In this document: piece by piece, positions 16,524 to 26,883 of the stretch
Numbering within the stretch: position 1 is the first letter of the stretch
Layout: every line of letters begins with the position of its first letter
Source: Lapidilactobacillus dextrinicus DSM 20335
Lineage (GTDB): Bacteria > Bacillota > Bacilli > Lactobacillales > Lactobacillaceae
DNA length: 64,000 nt
Direction: 5' to 3'
NCBI RefSeq assembly: GCF_001436095.1
Contig: NZ_AYYK01000008.1
Coordinates: forward strand, 124,295-188,294
Translations under genes and position numbers: made by a program
Notes under the pieces: generated by a model
What the model was told of the DNA's origin: nothing
Database searches by the model: none
What the model saw: the letters and a program-made list of their open reading frames with translations, nothing else

Positions 16524-18767
16524 ATGACTGCAAGAATCATTGAGGGTGAGCACTACCGCTTTACGATTATTACTGATTATTTATTAAGAATTGAGTGGTC
16601 AGATAATAATCAATTTGAAACTCGACCAACTTATTTTGCTCGGAACCGTAACTTTGCTACACCAACAACGGTTCAGGTTTTTCATGGTCGACAAAATCAC
16701 GAATTAGAAATCGAAACGGCCGGTTTTCATTTGTATTATGAAGGCGGAGCTTTTTCAGCAAAAACATTGTGGATTGATGCCAAGTATAAGTATGAGACAC
16801 ATTTCAGTCGGTGGTTATACGGCCGAGAACCAGTTGGCGGTAATTTGTTTGGAACCGCGCGAACTTTGGACGAAGCTGATGGTGAAATTCCCCTGGAAAA
16901 TGGTGTTATTTCTCGTCATGGATATGCTTTAATTGATGATTCGGATAATAATGTTATTTTGTCCAACCAAGAATTAGGTCCGCAAAATCATGACCAAACT
17001 GATTTATATTATTTTGCTTACGGTCGGCGTTATCAGGCCGAAATTCGTGATTATTTCAAATTGTCAGGTGTACCGCCAATCTTGCCGCGTTATGCATTAG
17101 GAAATTGGTGGAGTCGCTTCTATCCTTATACGCAAGAGAGTTATCAGGCCCTCTTTAATCGTTTTGAAGCAGAAAAGATTCCTTTCTCAGTGGCCGTTTT
17201 AGATATGGATTGGCATAAGACAGAGGTTCCTGAAGATCAAGGCAGTGGCTGGACTGGATATACATGGAATCAGGACAAGTTTCCTGATCATCAGGAATTA
17301 CTTAACTGGTTGCATCAACGTGGTCTGAAAGTTACGTTAAACGTTCATCCAGCGGCAGGTATTCGTTCGTTTGAACAAGGTTATTCTGACGTTGCTCAAC
17401 ATTTAGGTTTAGATGCTGATACAAAAGAGCCTGCTGTTTTTAACATTAAAAATTCCTCATTTCGTAAAAGTTATTTCGAAGATATTCATCATCCTTTAGA
17501 AACTGAAGGTGTTGATTTTTGGTGGTTAGATTGGCAGCAAGATCGCTATTTTGATACTGAAGGTTACGACGTTTTAAAGGCATTAAATCATTATCATTAC
17601 TTAGATAATGAAGCTCGTCATCCCGGTGAGGGCTTAATTTTATCTCGTTATGCTGGTCCGGGTAGCCAACGTTATCCAATTGGCTTTTCTGGCGACACTT
17701 GGATTAGTTGGGAAACATTAAAGTTCCAACCATACTTTACTGCCACGGCAAGTAATATTGGTTACACTTGGTGGAGTCATGATATTGGTGGTCATATGAT
17801 TGGTAGCTATGATCCAGAATTGCAGACGCGGTGGCTACAATATGGTGTTTTTAGCCCGATTAACCGACTGCATAGTTCAGACAACCCTTTTTCTGGTAAA
17901 GAACCTTGGAATTATCCAATTGAAAATCGCCAAGTAATGGATCACTTCTTGAGATTGCGCCACCAATTAATTCCGTATTTGGACAGCGAGAATATTAAGA
18001 CCCATCTTGAAGGAACGCCGTTAGTCCAACCAATCTATTATTTATATCCAGAGATGGACACTTATTATTATTATCGAGATGAGTATTTCTTTGGTAGCCA
18101 ATTATTAGTCTCTGCAATGGTCGAACCACTTCATCAACAGTTACAGCAAGCTAAGGCTAGAACTTGGCTTCCTGAGGGAACTTGGTATGATTTCTTCACG
18201 CATCAAGTTTATCAAGGTGAACAAGAAGTTAACTTATATCGTTCGTTAGCACAATATCCGGTGTTGGTTAAACAAGGCGGTATTTTACCACTAACACCAA
18301 CTGTAATGGATAATTTACAAATTTTACCTGAGCAGTTATCCGTTCAAATTTTTGGTCAGGCGGATAATGAATATGTGATGTATGAACATGTCGGCACTGA
18401 AATTGCAAAAACAATTTTTACATTGACTGCAAATGGTGAACTAACCGTTCAAATTGATGATCCGGAACAGATTATTCCCCACCAACGTAAAATTAATCTA
18501 GCCATATTGGCTATTGCTGATCTAAAAATAATTAATCAAACTAAGCTAAATATTACGACTACACAATTAACGCCAGCACTAAGCTTAGTCGATCAAACGA
18601 CTGCAGCACTGCAAATGATGAAGATCCCTTATGAATTAAAGCGTCAGATTTATAATTTTGTTAAAGCAAATGAAAGTAAACCACTTAAGATTCTTAATTT
18701 TATTAGTACGCAAAATGATGCAGCATTAGTGGATTTCTTTACAGGTTTATTAGCGCAAAAGTTTTAA
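16524..18767 (+). CDS. GH31 alpha-glucosidase
   Basis: A 747-residue family 31 glycoside hydrolase without signal peptide, so it is expected to act inside the cell on alpha-glucosides such as maltose or isomaltose-type oligosaccharides; alpha-xylosidase is an alternative. The N-terminal beta-sandwich is followed by the catalytic barrel starting PPILPRYALGNWWSRFYPYT. The nucleophile Asp is in VDFWWLDWQQ (about residue 335) and the acid/base Asp in FSGDTWISWE (about 391); WWSHDIGGH follows. The C-terminal 70 residues (after TLTANGELTVQ) are less typical and contain NITTTQLTPAL and a helical tail. A cre-like site overlaps the promoter. Confidence 0.9.
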   Translation: MTARIIEGEHYRFTIITDYLLRIEWSDNNQFETRPTYFARNRNFATPTTVQVFHGRQNHELEIETAGFHLYYEGGAFSAKTLWIDAKYKYETHFSRWLYGREPVGGNLFGTARTLDEADGEIPLENGVISRHGYALIDDSDNNVILSNQELGPQNHDQTDLYYFAYGRRYQAEIRDYFKLSGVPPILPRYALGNWWSRFYPYTQESYQALFNRFEAEKIPFSVAVLDMDWHKTEVPEDQGSGWTGYTWNQDKFPDHQELLNWLHQRGLKVTLNVHPAAGIRSFEQGYSDVAQHLGLDADTKEPAVFNIKNSSFRKSYFEDIHHPLETEGVDFWWLDWQQDRYFDTEGYDVLKALNHYHYLDNEARHPGEGLILSRYAGPGSQRYPIGFSGDTWISWETLKFQPYFTATASNIGYTWWSHDIGGHMIGSYDPELQTRWLQYGVFSPINRLHSSDNPFSGKEPWNYPIENRQVMDHFLRLRHQLIPYLDSENIKTHLEGTPLVQPIYYLYPEMDTYYYYRDEYFFGSQLLVSAMVEPLHQQLQQAKARTWLPEGTWYDFFTHQVYQGEQEVNLYRSLAQYPVLVKQGGILPLTPTVMDNLQILPEQLSVQIFGQADNEYVMYEHVGTEIAKTIFTLTANGELTVQIDDPEQIIPHQRKINLAILAIADLKIINQTKLNITTTQLTPALSLVDQTTAALQMMKIPYELKRQIYNFVKANESKPLKILNFISTQNDAALVDFFTGLLAQKF

Positions 18768-18840
18768 GCGTTTCATTGTACTTTGTGACAGCCTTCTTTT
18801 ATCATAAGATATGTAAGATCAATTATTAGGAGGTCGCAAA

Positions 18841-19308
18841 ATGAAGTATGCGAAAACAAAAGAGGTTTTAAATCAGCTTGTAGCTGATTTGAGTCAAATG
18901 TCAATGGTTATTCACCAAACGCACTGGTATATGCGAGGTGAAGGTTTCTTAACACTACATCCAATGATGGACGATTTCATGGATGACGTTAATGATCAGC
19001 TCGATGTTGTTTCAGAACGCCTGATTACTTTAGATGGCGCGCCTTACTCCACCTTGCAAGAGATGGCCGATCATACAGAAATTACCGATGAGCCTGGGAA
19101 CTGGGATCATAGTATGCAAGAGCGTCTAGCTATCCTAGTTAAAGATTATCGCTATTTGGCTGACCTTTATCAAAAAGGAATCGAGGTTTCAGGTGAAGAG
19201 GGTGATGACGCCACTCAAGATATCTTTATCGGGTTCAAGGCGGCGACTGAAAAACGAATCTGGATGATTCAAGCCCATTTAGGCAAAGCGCCTGAAATTG
19301 ATGCTTAG
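18841..19308 (+). CDS. dps: Dps-family ferritin-like protein
   Basis: A 155-residue four-helix protein that forms dodecameric shells, oxidises Fe(II) with peroxide and can protect DNA. The inter-subunit ferroxidase residues are visible: His28-Trp29 in HQTHWYMRGEGF, His40, Asp44 and, on the partner helix, Glu59 in DVVSERLITLDG. Length is standard, with no Lys-rich DNA-binding tail. It has a strong TTAGGAGG site and a plausible promoter (TTGTGA, then TAAGAT with 16-base spacing) in the 73-base gap. No PerR box is clearly recognisable. Confidence 0.93.
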   Translation: MKYAKTKEVLNQLVADLSQMSMVIHQTHWYMRGEGFLTLHPMMDDFMDDVNDQLDVVSERLITLDGAPYSTLQEMADHTEITDEPGNWDHSMQERLAILVKDYRYLADLYQKGIEVSGEEGDDATQDIFIGFKAATEKRIWMIQAHLGKAPEIDA

Positions 19309-19345
19309 ATACTAAAATAATAGTTTTAAATCATAATGATAATAT

Positions 19346-19390
19346 AACAGTCTGATAAGAGGAAATAGTTCTCTTGTTAGGCTGTTTTTT
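19346..19390 (+). terminator. dps terminator
   Basis: A 16-bp stem with three G-U pairs (AACAGTCTGATAAGAG against CTCTTGTTAGGCTGTT), followed by six T. Confidence 0.85.
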
Positions 19391-19501
19391 AGTTGAAGAT
19401 TATGGATTATAGCTAAATAATAAATCTTCAAGAAAGTTCATATTAGTATTCCTGAGTAATGTGGGATAATTAATAGATGTAATAAGAAAGGAATTGCAAC
19501 C

Positions 19502-21481
19502 ATGAAAGAAATTGTTGCGGGAATCGTCGCTCATGTTGATGCTGGTAAAACCACACTATCAGAAGCAATGCTCTATCAATCAGGTGCTTTACGCAAGTTG
19601 GGACGTGTTGATAACGGGGATGCTTTTTTAGATCCAAATGACTTGGAAAAAAAGCGAGGCATTACCATTTTTTCACATCAAGCCAGTATGCAGTTTAACG
19701 AACTAAAACTAACATTGCTAGATACGCCGGGACATGTTGATTTTGCAGCACAAACTGAACAAGTTCTAAGTGTTCTGGATTATGCAATTTTAGTGATTTC
19801 AGCAACAGATGGCATCCAGGGTTATACACGAACATTGTGGGAACTGTTGGCGCATTATCAAGTGCCGACATTTATTTTCGTGAATAAATTGGATGCGCTT
19901 GGTGCTGATCAACAGCAAGTTTTAACTGAACTGCAAAATGAGCTATCAACCAATTGTGTAGCTCTAGATCTCGATTTGCAAAACGACGTTACAACGGGTG
20001 AGCTAACGGCTGAAACATACGAAGAAATAGCATTGTGTGACGAAAGTGCACTAGATGAATTAATGAACACTGGAAAAATATCTGACGAAAAGATTCAGCA
20101 ACTAATTGCCCAACGTCAATTATTTCCAGTTTATTTTGGAGCTGCTTTAAAGTTAACTGGCGTTAGCAATCTATTGGCAGGTCTTGAACATTGGAGTAAA
20201 GACAAAGCGGCGAATGCTGATTTTGCAGCACGAGTTTTTAAAATCTCGCATACTGATAAAGGTGAACGTTTAACTTGGCTACGGGTTATGGGTGGCACGT
20301 TGCGAAATAAGACTGTACTACTGGATGAACAAAAGGTTAATGAGATTCGTATTTATAATGGTGTTAAATTTACTTCAGTTCCAGAAATTCGTGCTGGTGA
20401 AGTTGCGGCAGTTACTGGGCTTACTGCAACTTATCCTGGCCAAGGTCTAGGCGCGCTGGTCGATAATAGTCATCCTGTGATTCAGCCAGTGTTGAATTAT
20501 GCCTTAGAACCACAGGAAGAAGATATTCAGGCTTGCCTTGAAGCACTGCAACAATTAGAAGATGAAGATCCGCAATTACATGTAACTTGGTCGAAGAATT
20601 TACAAGAAGTTCATGTGCAAATTATGGGCCAAGTTCAACTGGAAATTTTGCGACAGCTATTATTAGATCGTTATCAACTTAATGTTAGTTTTGGAAAGGG
20701 TCATGTGCTCTATAAAGAAACAATTACGGCTCAAGTTGAGGGTGTGGGTCACTTTGAACCATTGCGCCATTATTCGGAGGTTCATTTATTAATGACGCCA
20801 GCACCAGCTAATAGTGGCTTACAGTTCGCAACAGAATGTTCGCTAGAAATGCTAAGCAAAAATTGGCAACATCAAATTTTAACCAGTTTACAAGCTAAGG
20901 AACATCTAGGCGTATTGATTGGTGCGCCAATTACAGATATGAAAATAACACTTATTTCCGGCCGTGCTAGCAATGTTCATACGGTTGGCGGTGATTTTCG
21001 TGAGGCAACTTGGCGAGCAGTGCGTCAAGGATTAATGATGTTAAAAGCGACAAACCAATGTCAATTGCTAGAACCGTGGTATCGTTTCCGCTTAACAATT
21101 GATCAAAGTCAAGTCGGTCGTGCTATGAACGATATTCAACGCATGCATGGTGAGTTAGATTTATCGACCAGCGAAATGCGGACTAAACAAGCATCAACAA
21201 TGACGACGTTAACTGGAACAGCTCCAGTTGAACAAATGCAGGCATATGCGCAAGACGTTCAGGCTTATACCCACGGACTGGGACAACTGGAATGCTTTGT
21301 AGAGGGCTATCGGCCGTGCCACAATGCTGATGAAGCAATCGAGCTGGCGCAATATGATCCAGTAACAGATTTAGATAATGTGCCGGGTTCTGTTTTTTGC
21401 GCTCATGGTGCCGGTTATCCAGTGCAGTGGGATCAGGTTCCCCAAGCCGCTCATGTGCCTTACACATATTCTCATAAATAA
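19502..21481 (+). CDS. TetM/TetO-like translational GTPase (EF-G family)
   Basis: A 659-residue ribosome-binding GTPase. G1 is AHVDAGKTTL, the switch regions include KKRGITIFSHQAS and G3 DTPGHVDF, and G4 is NKLD. Domains II-V follow, with LEVHVQIMGQVQLEIL-like domain III text at about residues 375-400 and a C-terminal extension rich in Gln. It resembles ribosomal protection proteins and their housekeeping relatives that lactobacilli carry on the chromosome. The C-terminal tail differs from classical TetM, so tetracycline resistance should not be assumed. Single gene; AAGGAATT precedes the ATG. Confidence 0.85.
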   Translation: MKEIVAGIVAHVDAGKTTLSEAMLYQSGALRKLGRVDNGDAFLDPNDLEKKRGITIFSHQASMQFNELKLTLLDTPGHVDFAAQTEQVLSVLDYAILVISATDGIQGYTRTLWELLAHYQVPTFIFVNKLDALGADQQQVLTELQNELSTNCVALDLDLQNDVTTGELTAETYEEIALCDESALDELMNTGKISDEKIQQLIAQRQLFPVYFGAALKLTGVSNLLAGLEHWSKDKAANADFAARVFKISHTDKGERLTWLRVMGGTLRNKTVLLDEQKVNEIRIYNGVKFTSVPEIRAGEVAAVTGLTATYPGQGLGALVDNSHPVIQPVLNYALEPQEEDIQACLEALQQLEDEDPQLHVTWSKNLQEVHVQIMGQVQLEILRQLLLDRYQLNVSFGKGHVLYKETITAQVEGVGHFEPLRHYSEVHLLMTPAPANSGLQFATECSLEMLSKNWQHQILTSLQAKEHLGVLIGAPITDMKITLISGRASNVHTVGGDFREATWRAVRQGLMMLKATNQCQLLEPWYRFRLTIDQSQVGRAMNDIQRMHGELDLSTSEMRTKQASTMTTLTGTAPVEQMQAYAQDVQAYTHGLGQLECFVEGYRPCHNADEAIELAQYDPVTDLDNVPGSVFCAHGAGYPVQWDQVPQAAHVPYTYSHK

Positions 21482-21542
21482 CTACTTAAACTAACATAAA
21501 AATCTTTTGATTAAAATCTTATTACCTTTAATAGCAACGTTT

Positions 21543-21573
21543 AGAATAAAGTTGTATAATAATTTTATTCTAA
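21543..21573 (+). promoter_or_regulatory. pepN1 promoter region with dyad around the -10 box
   Basis: TATAAT at 21556-21561 lies between the arms of a perfect 9-bp inverted repeat (TAGAATAAA 21543-21551, TTTATTCTA 21565-21573). A protein bound here would block RNA polymerase. No strong -35 is seen. Confidence 0.5.
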
Positions 21574-21592
21574 TAAAAGTAGGGGTAAAAGT

Positions 21593-24124
21593 ATGGCTGA
21601 ATTTACGCATTTTTATGAAACTTTCCAACCATCGCATTATAATCTTTACATCGATATTAATCGCGAGACGAAATTAATTAGTGGTCTAAGCACTATTATT
21701 GGTGAAGCAAAGACAACTGAAATTGCTATTCATCAAAAATATTTGACGATCAATTCAGTAAAAGTTGCTGATCAGGATGTTCCTTTTACAGTAAATAATG
21801 ATCAGGATGCCATTAAGATTACTTTGCCAACGACTGGTGAGATAACAGTGGCTATTGACTATACGGCGCCATTAACAGATACGATGATGGGAATTTATCC
21901 ATCATATTATGAATTAGATGGTGTTAAAAAGCAGTTAATCGGAACGCAATTTGAAACTAATGCTGCTCGTCAGGCTTTTCCATGTGTGGATGAACCTGAA
22001 GCAAAAGCGACTTTTGATGTGGCCATTAAGTTTGATGAACACGAAGGTGAAACTGTTTTAGGCAATATGCCTGAGATCAAGACAGAAAACGGCGTTCATT
22101 ATTTTGACACAACTGTGCGAATGTCGACCTATTTGATTGCCTTTGCTTTTGGTGACATGCAGGCCAAAGAGACAACAACAAAGAGCGGTGTCAAAGTTGG
22201 TGTTTTTGCAACTAAAGCTCATAAGGCTAACGAATTAGATTTTGCTCTGGACATTGCGAAACGTTCCATTGAATTCTATGAAGATTTCTATCAAACGCCA
22301 TATCCGTTGCCACATTCTTGGCAATTAGCGCTTCCCGATTTTTCTGCTGGTGCGATGGAAAACTGGGGCTTAGTAACTTATCGTGAGGCTTATTTATTGA
22401 TTGATCCTGATAACACGTCATTAGATACTAAGCAAGTTGTCGCCACTGTCATTGCTCATGAATTAGCTCACCAATGGTTCGGCGATTTAGTTACGATGAA
22501 GTGGTGGGATGATCTATGGTTGAACGAAAGTTTTGCCAACATGATGGAATATGTTGCAGTTGATGCTTTAGAACCTGACTGGCATATTTGGGAAGTTTTC
22601 CAAACTTCTGAAGCAGCGGCAGCATTACAACGCGATGCAACCGATGGTGTTCAATCTGTCCATGTTCAAGTCGAAGATCCCGCAGAGATTGATTCACTTT
22701 TTGATGGCGCGATTGTGTATGCTAAGGGTGCGCGTCTGTTAGTTATGGTTCGTGCTTTAATTGGCGATGAAGCTTTACGCCAAGGTTTGAAAAATTACTT
22801 TATGGCGCATCAATACGGCAACGCCACTGGGGCCGATTTATGGTCCGCTTTAGGCGAGGCTGCTCATCTTGATGTAGGGGCAATTATGAACTCATGGTTG
22901 GAGCAACCTGGGTATCCAGTTGTCACTGTTGCTGTGGTTGATGGACAATTAACCTTATCTCAAGATCAATTCTTTATTGGTGAAGGTCAGGATATTGGTC
23001 GTCAATGGCAGATTCCATTGAACAGCAATTATGCGATTGCCCCACAAATTTTCTCAGATAAAACGATTGTATTAGGTGACTACCACCAATTACGTCAAGA
23101 AAATGGCATGCCATTCCGTGTTAATGTTGGTAATGACTCACACTTTATCGTGAAATATGATGCTGATCTAATGCACGATATTTTACAACACGCTGATGAA
23201 TTAACAGCTATTGATCAATTACAAATTTTACAAGATCAACGTTTATTAGCCGAAGGTCGCCAAGTTAGCTATGCTAGCGTCGTGCCGTTGTTGTTACGTT
23301 TTGCAGATAATCAATCGAATATTGTTAATGCGGCGTTATATCGATTGGCTAATGATCTGAAGAAGTTTGTTGAACCGGATTCCGCTGAAGAAAAAGCGTT
23401 GAAAGCATTCTTTAACAAGTTAAGTGTTAACCAAATTGCCCGTTTAGGGTGGTTACCAAAAACTGGTGAATCTAATGATGACCAGCTAACACGACCATAT
23501 ATTTTAGCGGCAACACTTTATGCTGAGAATCCTGATTCAATTGCTGCTGCTCACCAATTGTTTGTGGATAATCAAAATAGTTTAGAGACTTTACCAGCTG
23601 ATATTCGGCCATATATTTTGCGCAATGAAGTACAACACTTTGGCAATGCTGAGTTGTTTACGCAACTATTAACCGCTTATCGAACAGCAACGGACAGTAG
23701 TTATAAAGCTGGTTTAAGCGCAGCTATTACCAGTACAAGTGATCAAACTCAGATTGCTGACTTAATTGAAAAATTTGAAGATGCTGATACGATTAAGCCG
23801 CAAGATTTACGTGGTTGGTTCCGTTATGTTTTAGCCAACAAAGATGCCCAACAAGCAGCCTGGGACTGGATTCGTGATCAATGGGGTTGGCTTGAGGAAA
23901 CTGTTGGTGGTGATATGGAATTCACGACTTATATCACAGTAATCGCAGGAATTTTCCATACGCCACAACGATTAGCTGAGTTCAAAGCATTCTTTGAACC
24001 CAAACTTGAGGCGCCAGGTTTAACGCGTGAAATTACCATGGATACTAAGGTGATCGAGACGCGTGTTAACTTAGTTGAAAGCGAAAAAGGTGAAGTCAAT
24101 GCGGCGATTGCTAAATTAAGTTAA
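21593..24124 (+). CDS. pepN: Aminopeptidase N, copy 1
   Basis: An 843-residue M1-family zinc metallopeptidase that removes N-terminal residues (Lys, Leu, Ala and others) from short peptides in the cytosol. The substrate-binding GAMENWG lies at about 253-259, the zinc site HELAH at about 288 with the distal Glu in WLNESFANMMEY. The C-terminal ERAP1-like helical half is complete. It has no signal peptide. It is followed after 173 bases by a second, equally long pepN gene, and both cooperate with the Opp importer further along the window in using milk or plant peptides. Confidence 0.95.
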   Translation: MAEFTHFYETFQPSHYNLYIDINRETKLISGLSTIIGEAKTTEIAIHQKYLTINSVKVADQDVPFTVNNDQDAIKITLPTTGEITVAIDYTAPLTDTMMGIYPSYYELDGVKKQLIGTQFETNAARQAFPCVDEPEAKATFDVAIKFDEHEGETVLGNMPEIKTENGVHYFDTTVRMSTYLIAFAFGDMQAKETTTKSGVKVGVFATKAHKANELDFALDIAKRSIEFYEDFYQTPYPLPHSWQLALPDFSAGAMENWGLVTYREAYLLIDPDNTSLDTKQVVATVIAHELAHQWFGDLVTMKWWDDLWLNESFANMMEYVAVDALEPDWHIWEVFQTSEAAAALQRDATDGVQSVHVQVEDPAEIDSLFDGAIVYAKGARLLVMVRALIGDEALRQGLKNYFMAHQYGNATGADLWSALGEAAHLDVGAIMNSWLEQPGYPVVTVAVVDGQLTLSQDQFFIGEGQDIGRQWQIPLNSNYAIAPQIFSDKTIVLGDYHQLRQENGMPFRVNVGNDSHFIVKYDADLMHDILQHADELTAIDQLQILQDQRLLAEGRQVSYASVVPLLLRFADNQSNIVNAALYRLANDLKKFVEPDSAEEKALKAFFNKLSVNQIARLGWLPKTGESNDDQLTRPYILAATLYAENPDSIAAAHQLFVDNQNSLETLPADIRPYILRNEVQHFGNAELFTQLLTAYRTATDSSYKAGLSAAITSTSDQTQIADLIEKFEDADTIKPQDLRGWFRYVLANKDAQQAAWDWIRDQWGWLEETVGGDMEFTTYITVIAGIFHTPQRLAEFKAFFEPKLEAPGLTREITMDTKVIETRVNLVESEKGEVNAAIAKLS

Positions 24125-24143
24125 TCTATTTTTGATTAGAATG

Positions 24144-24173
24144 GAGTTCGAGGCGTAATAATGCTTCGAACTC
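24144..24173 (+). terminator. Weak terminator between the two pepN genes
   Basis: GAGTTCGA pairs with TTCGAACTC across a short loop and is followed by a T-rich, interrupted tail. Some readthrough into copy 2 is likely. Confidence 0.55.
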
Positions 24174-24297
24174 TTTCTATTATTTTGATGAACAAAATTT
24201 ATCTAGACGAATTTTTAATAATTTGATCACAGATACTAATAAAAATCTAATAAAAGTTCTATAATAATAGAGAACGATAATCCCAAGGAGGACAATT

Positions 24298-26829
24298 ATG
24301 GCAGAAATGACGCATTTTTATGAACTATTTAAGCCTGAACACTATGATTTGAAGATTAATATTAATCGCACTAAGAAATTAATTACGGGAACATCAACGA
24401 TTACTGGTAATGCCACTCAAGCAAAAGTTGCAGTTCATCAAAAATTTATGACAATTGAAGCTGTTAAGGTTGCCGATCAAGAGGTACCTTTTGAGCTTAA
24501 TGATGATGCCGATGCAATTTGGATTGATTTACCAAAAAGCGGTGACGTTACAATGACGATCACTTATTCAGCACCGTTAACAGATACCATGATGGGCATC
24601 TACCCATCTTATTACGAACTTAACGGTGAAAAACAAGAAATTATTGGTACGCAATTTGAAGCTGCTGCTGCCCGTCAAGCTTTTCCATGTATTGACGAAC
24701 CAGAAGCTAAAGCAACTTTTGATTTGGCAATTAAATATGATGAAAAACCTGGCGAAACGATTTTAGCTAATATGCCAGAAAATCGTTTTGAAGATGGCTA
24801 TCATTATTTTGATACGACTATGCGTATGTCAACTTACTTAATTGCCTTTGCCTTTGGTGACTTACAAAGCAAGCAAACTGAAACTAAGAGTGGTGTTAAG
24901 ATCGGCGTTTTCACTACTAAGGCACACGCCATGAACGAATTGGATTTCCCATTAGATATTGCTAAACGGGCAATTGAATTCTTTGAAGATTTTTATCAAA
25001 CACCATATCCGCTGCCACATTCATGGCAACTAGCACTACCAGACTTTTCTGCTGGTGCGATGGAAAACTGGGGCTTAGTAACTTATCGTGAATCTTATTT
25101 ACTGTTTGATCCTGATAATGCTTCAATGTCAACTAAGCAACATGTGGCCACTACTGTTACCCATGAACTTGCACACCAATGGTTTGGTGATTTAGTCACG
25201 ATGAAGTGGTGGGATGATCTTTGGTTAAATGAAAGTTTTGCCAATATGATGGAATATGTGGCCGTTGATGCATTAGAACCAACTTGGCATGCTTGGGAAA
25301 CTTTCCAAACACTTGAAGTACCACGGGCATTGCAACGTGATGCGACTGATGGTGTTCAATCTGTCCATGTTCATGTAGAAAATCCAGCAGAAATTGCCGC
25401 TATTTTTGATAGCGCAATTGTTTATGCAAAGGGTTCACGGATGTTAGTTATGGTGCGTTCATTAATTGGCGATGATGCTTTACGTAAGGGTCTGAAGAAT
25501 TATTTTGCTAAACATCATTACGGTAATGCAACTGGTGCTGATTTATGGCAAGCATTAGAAGATGTCTCTGGACAAAAAATTGGCTCAATTATGGATTCAT
25601 GGTTGGAACAACCTGGTTATCCAGTTGTGACTGCTGCTGTTGTTGACGGTCAATTAACCTTGAGTCAAAAACAATTCTTTATCGGTGAGGGTAAAGATGA
25701 AGGTCGTTTGTGGCAAATTCCTTTACAAGGCAACTATGAAGAAACACCAACAATTATGAATGAAGCAACTATTCAATTAGGTGATTACCAAACACTACGT
25801 CAAAATAATAGCAAAGCTTTCCGTTTAAATGTTGGTAACAACTCACACTTCATCGTGAAATATGATGATACTTTGATGGCTGACTTGTTAAGTGAGGTAG
25901 ATTCTTACGATGCCATTTCGCAATTACAAATTATCCAAGATATGCGTTTATTAGCGGAAGGCCGGCAAATTTCCTTTGCAGAGGTATTACCGTTATTACG
26001 TCGTTTTGCTAATAGCCAATCTGCCATTGTTATCTCTGGCTTGTATCGTTTGGCAAATGATCTACAACAATTTGTCAGTGCCGATAGTACAGAAGAAAAG
26101 AACTTGCAAACATTCTTTGGCGAATTAAGTGCTGAACAGGTTGAACGTTTAGGCTTTGCTAATCGTGCCAGTGATACAGCTGATGATTTAGTAATTCGTC
26201 CAGAAGTATTGAAGGCTGCTTTGTATGCTCAAAATAAAGCTGCACTCGCCGGTGTTCATGAGTTGTTTGTAGCCAATCAAGCTAATTTAGCTGCTTTACC
26301 AGCGGAAGTTCGGGCGTTAGTTTTAACAAATGAAGTGAAGAACTTTGGTAATGCTGAACTATTTGACCAATTATTGACAACTTACGCTAAATCTAGCGAT
26401 GCTAGCTTTAAGGCAGATATCCAAGTAGCATTAACAAGTACAACTGATGAGCAATTCATCGGTCAAATTATTGTTGCTTTAGAAAATGCCGATATCATTA
26501 AGCCGCAAGATTTACGTGCTTGGGTGCCAGCATTGCTCAATAATGATGCTAGTCAACAAGCAACTTGGGATTGGTTACAAAGTGATTGGAGCTGGCTCGA
26601 AAAGACTGTCGGTGGCGGCATGGGCTTTACAACCTATGTTAATGCTGTTGGTCAAGCCTTTAAGACACAAGCTCGGTTAGTTGAATATCAACAATTCTTT
26701 GGCCCTAAGATTAACACGCCTGGTTTAACGCGTGAGATTTTAATGGATAAGAAAGTCATTGAAGCACAAGTTGATTTAATTGAAAGTGAAAAAGCTGCAG
26801 TTAATACAGCCGTAGCAAAAGAGCTTTAA
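24298..26829 (+). CDS. pepN: Aminopeptidase N, copy 2
   Basis: Also 843 residues and collinear with copy 1 along its whole length without gaps, with GAMENWG near 253 and the zinc motif HELAH near 288. Long stretches around the active site are identical (for instance WFGDLVTMKWWDDLWLNES), while the first 120 residues and the C-terminal half differ at many positions, so the duplication is not recent or the copies are diverging. A TATAAT (24260-24265) and a strong CAAGGAGG site indicate independent expression. Specificity differences cannot be read from sequence. Confidence 0.95.
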   Translation: MAEMTHFYELFKPEHYDLKININRTKKLITGTSTITGNATQAKVAVHQKFMTIEAVKVADQEVPFELNDDADAIWIDLPKSGDVTMTITYSAPLTDTMMGIYPSYYELNGEKQEIIGTQFEAAAARQAFPCIDEPEAKATFDLAIKYDEKPGETILANMPENRFEDGYHYFDTTMRMSTYLIAFAFGDLQSKQTETKSGVKIGVFTTKAHAMNELDFPLDIAKRAIEFFEDFYQTPYPLPHSWQLALPDFSAGAMENWGLVTYRESYLLFDPDNASMSTKQHVATTVTHELAHQWFGDLVTMKWWDDLWLNESFANMMEYVAVDALEPTWHAWETFQTLEVPRALQRDATDGVQSVHVHVENPAEIAAIFDSAIVYAKGSRMLVMVRSLIGDDALRKGLKNYFAKHHYGNATGADLWQALEDVSGQKIGSIMDSWLEQPGYPVVTAAVVDGQLTLSQKQFFIGEGKDEGRLWQIPLQGNYEETPTIMNEATIQLGDYQTLRQNNSKAFRLNVGNNSHFIVKYDDTLMADLLSEVDSYDAISQLQIIQDMRLLAEGRQISFAEVLPLLRRFANSQSAIVISGLYRLANDLQQFVSADSTEEKNLQTFFGELSAEQVERLGFANRASDTADDLVIRPEVLKAALYAQNKAALAGVHELFVANQANLAALPAEVRALVLTNEVKNFGNAELFDQLLTTYAKSSDASFKADIQVALTSTTDEQFIGQIIVALENADIIKPQDLRAWVPALLNNDASQQATWDWLQSDWSWLEKTVGGGMGFTTYVNAVGQAFKTQARLVEYQQFFGPKINTPGLTREILMDKKVIEAQVDLIESEKAAVNTAVAKEL

Positions 26830-26838
26830 TAGCATAAT

Positions 26839-26871
26839 AAAAAGGACCTGGGATTATCCCAAGTCCTTTTT
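26839..26871 (+). terminator. Terminator between pepN2 and dus (bidirectional)
   Basis: AAAAAGGAC and GTCCTTTTT flank an inner TGGGA/TCCCA stem with one mismatch. A and T runs on both sides let it serve both convergent genes. Confidence 0.85.
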
Positions 26872-26883
26872 ATATGTTGTCAT

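Noticed and set aside
19502-21481. Acquired tetracycline-resistance gene
   Set aside because: The GTPase is TetM-like, but there are no mobile-element neighbours and the composition matches the surroundings; a chromosomal relative is more likely.
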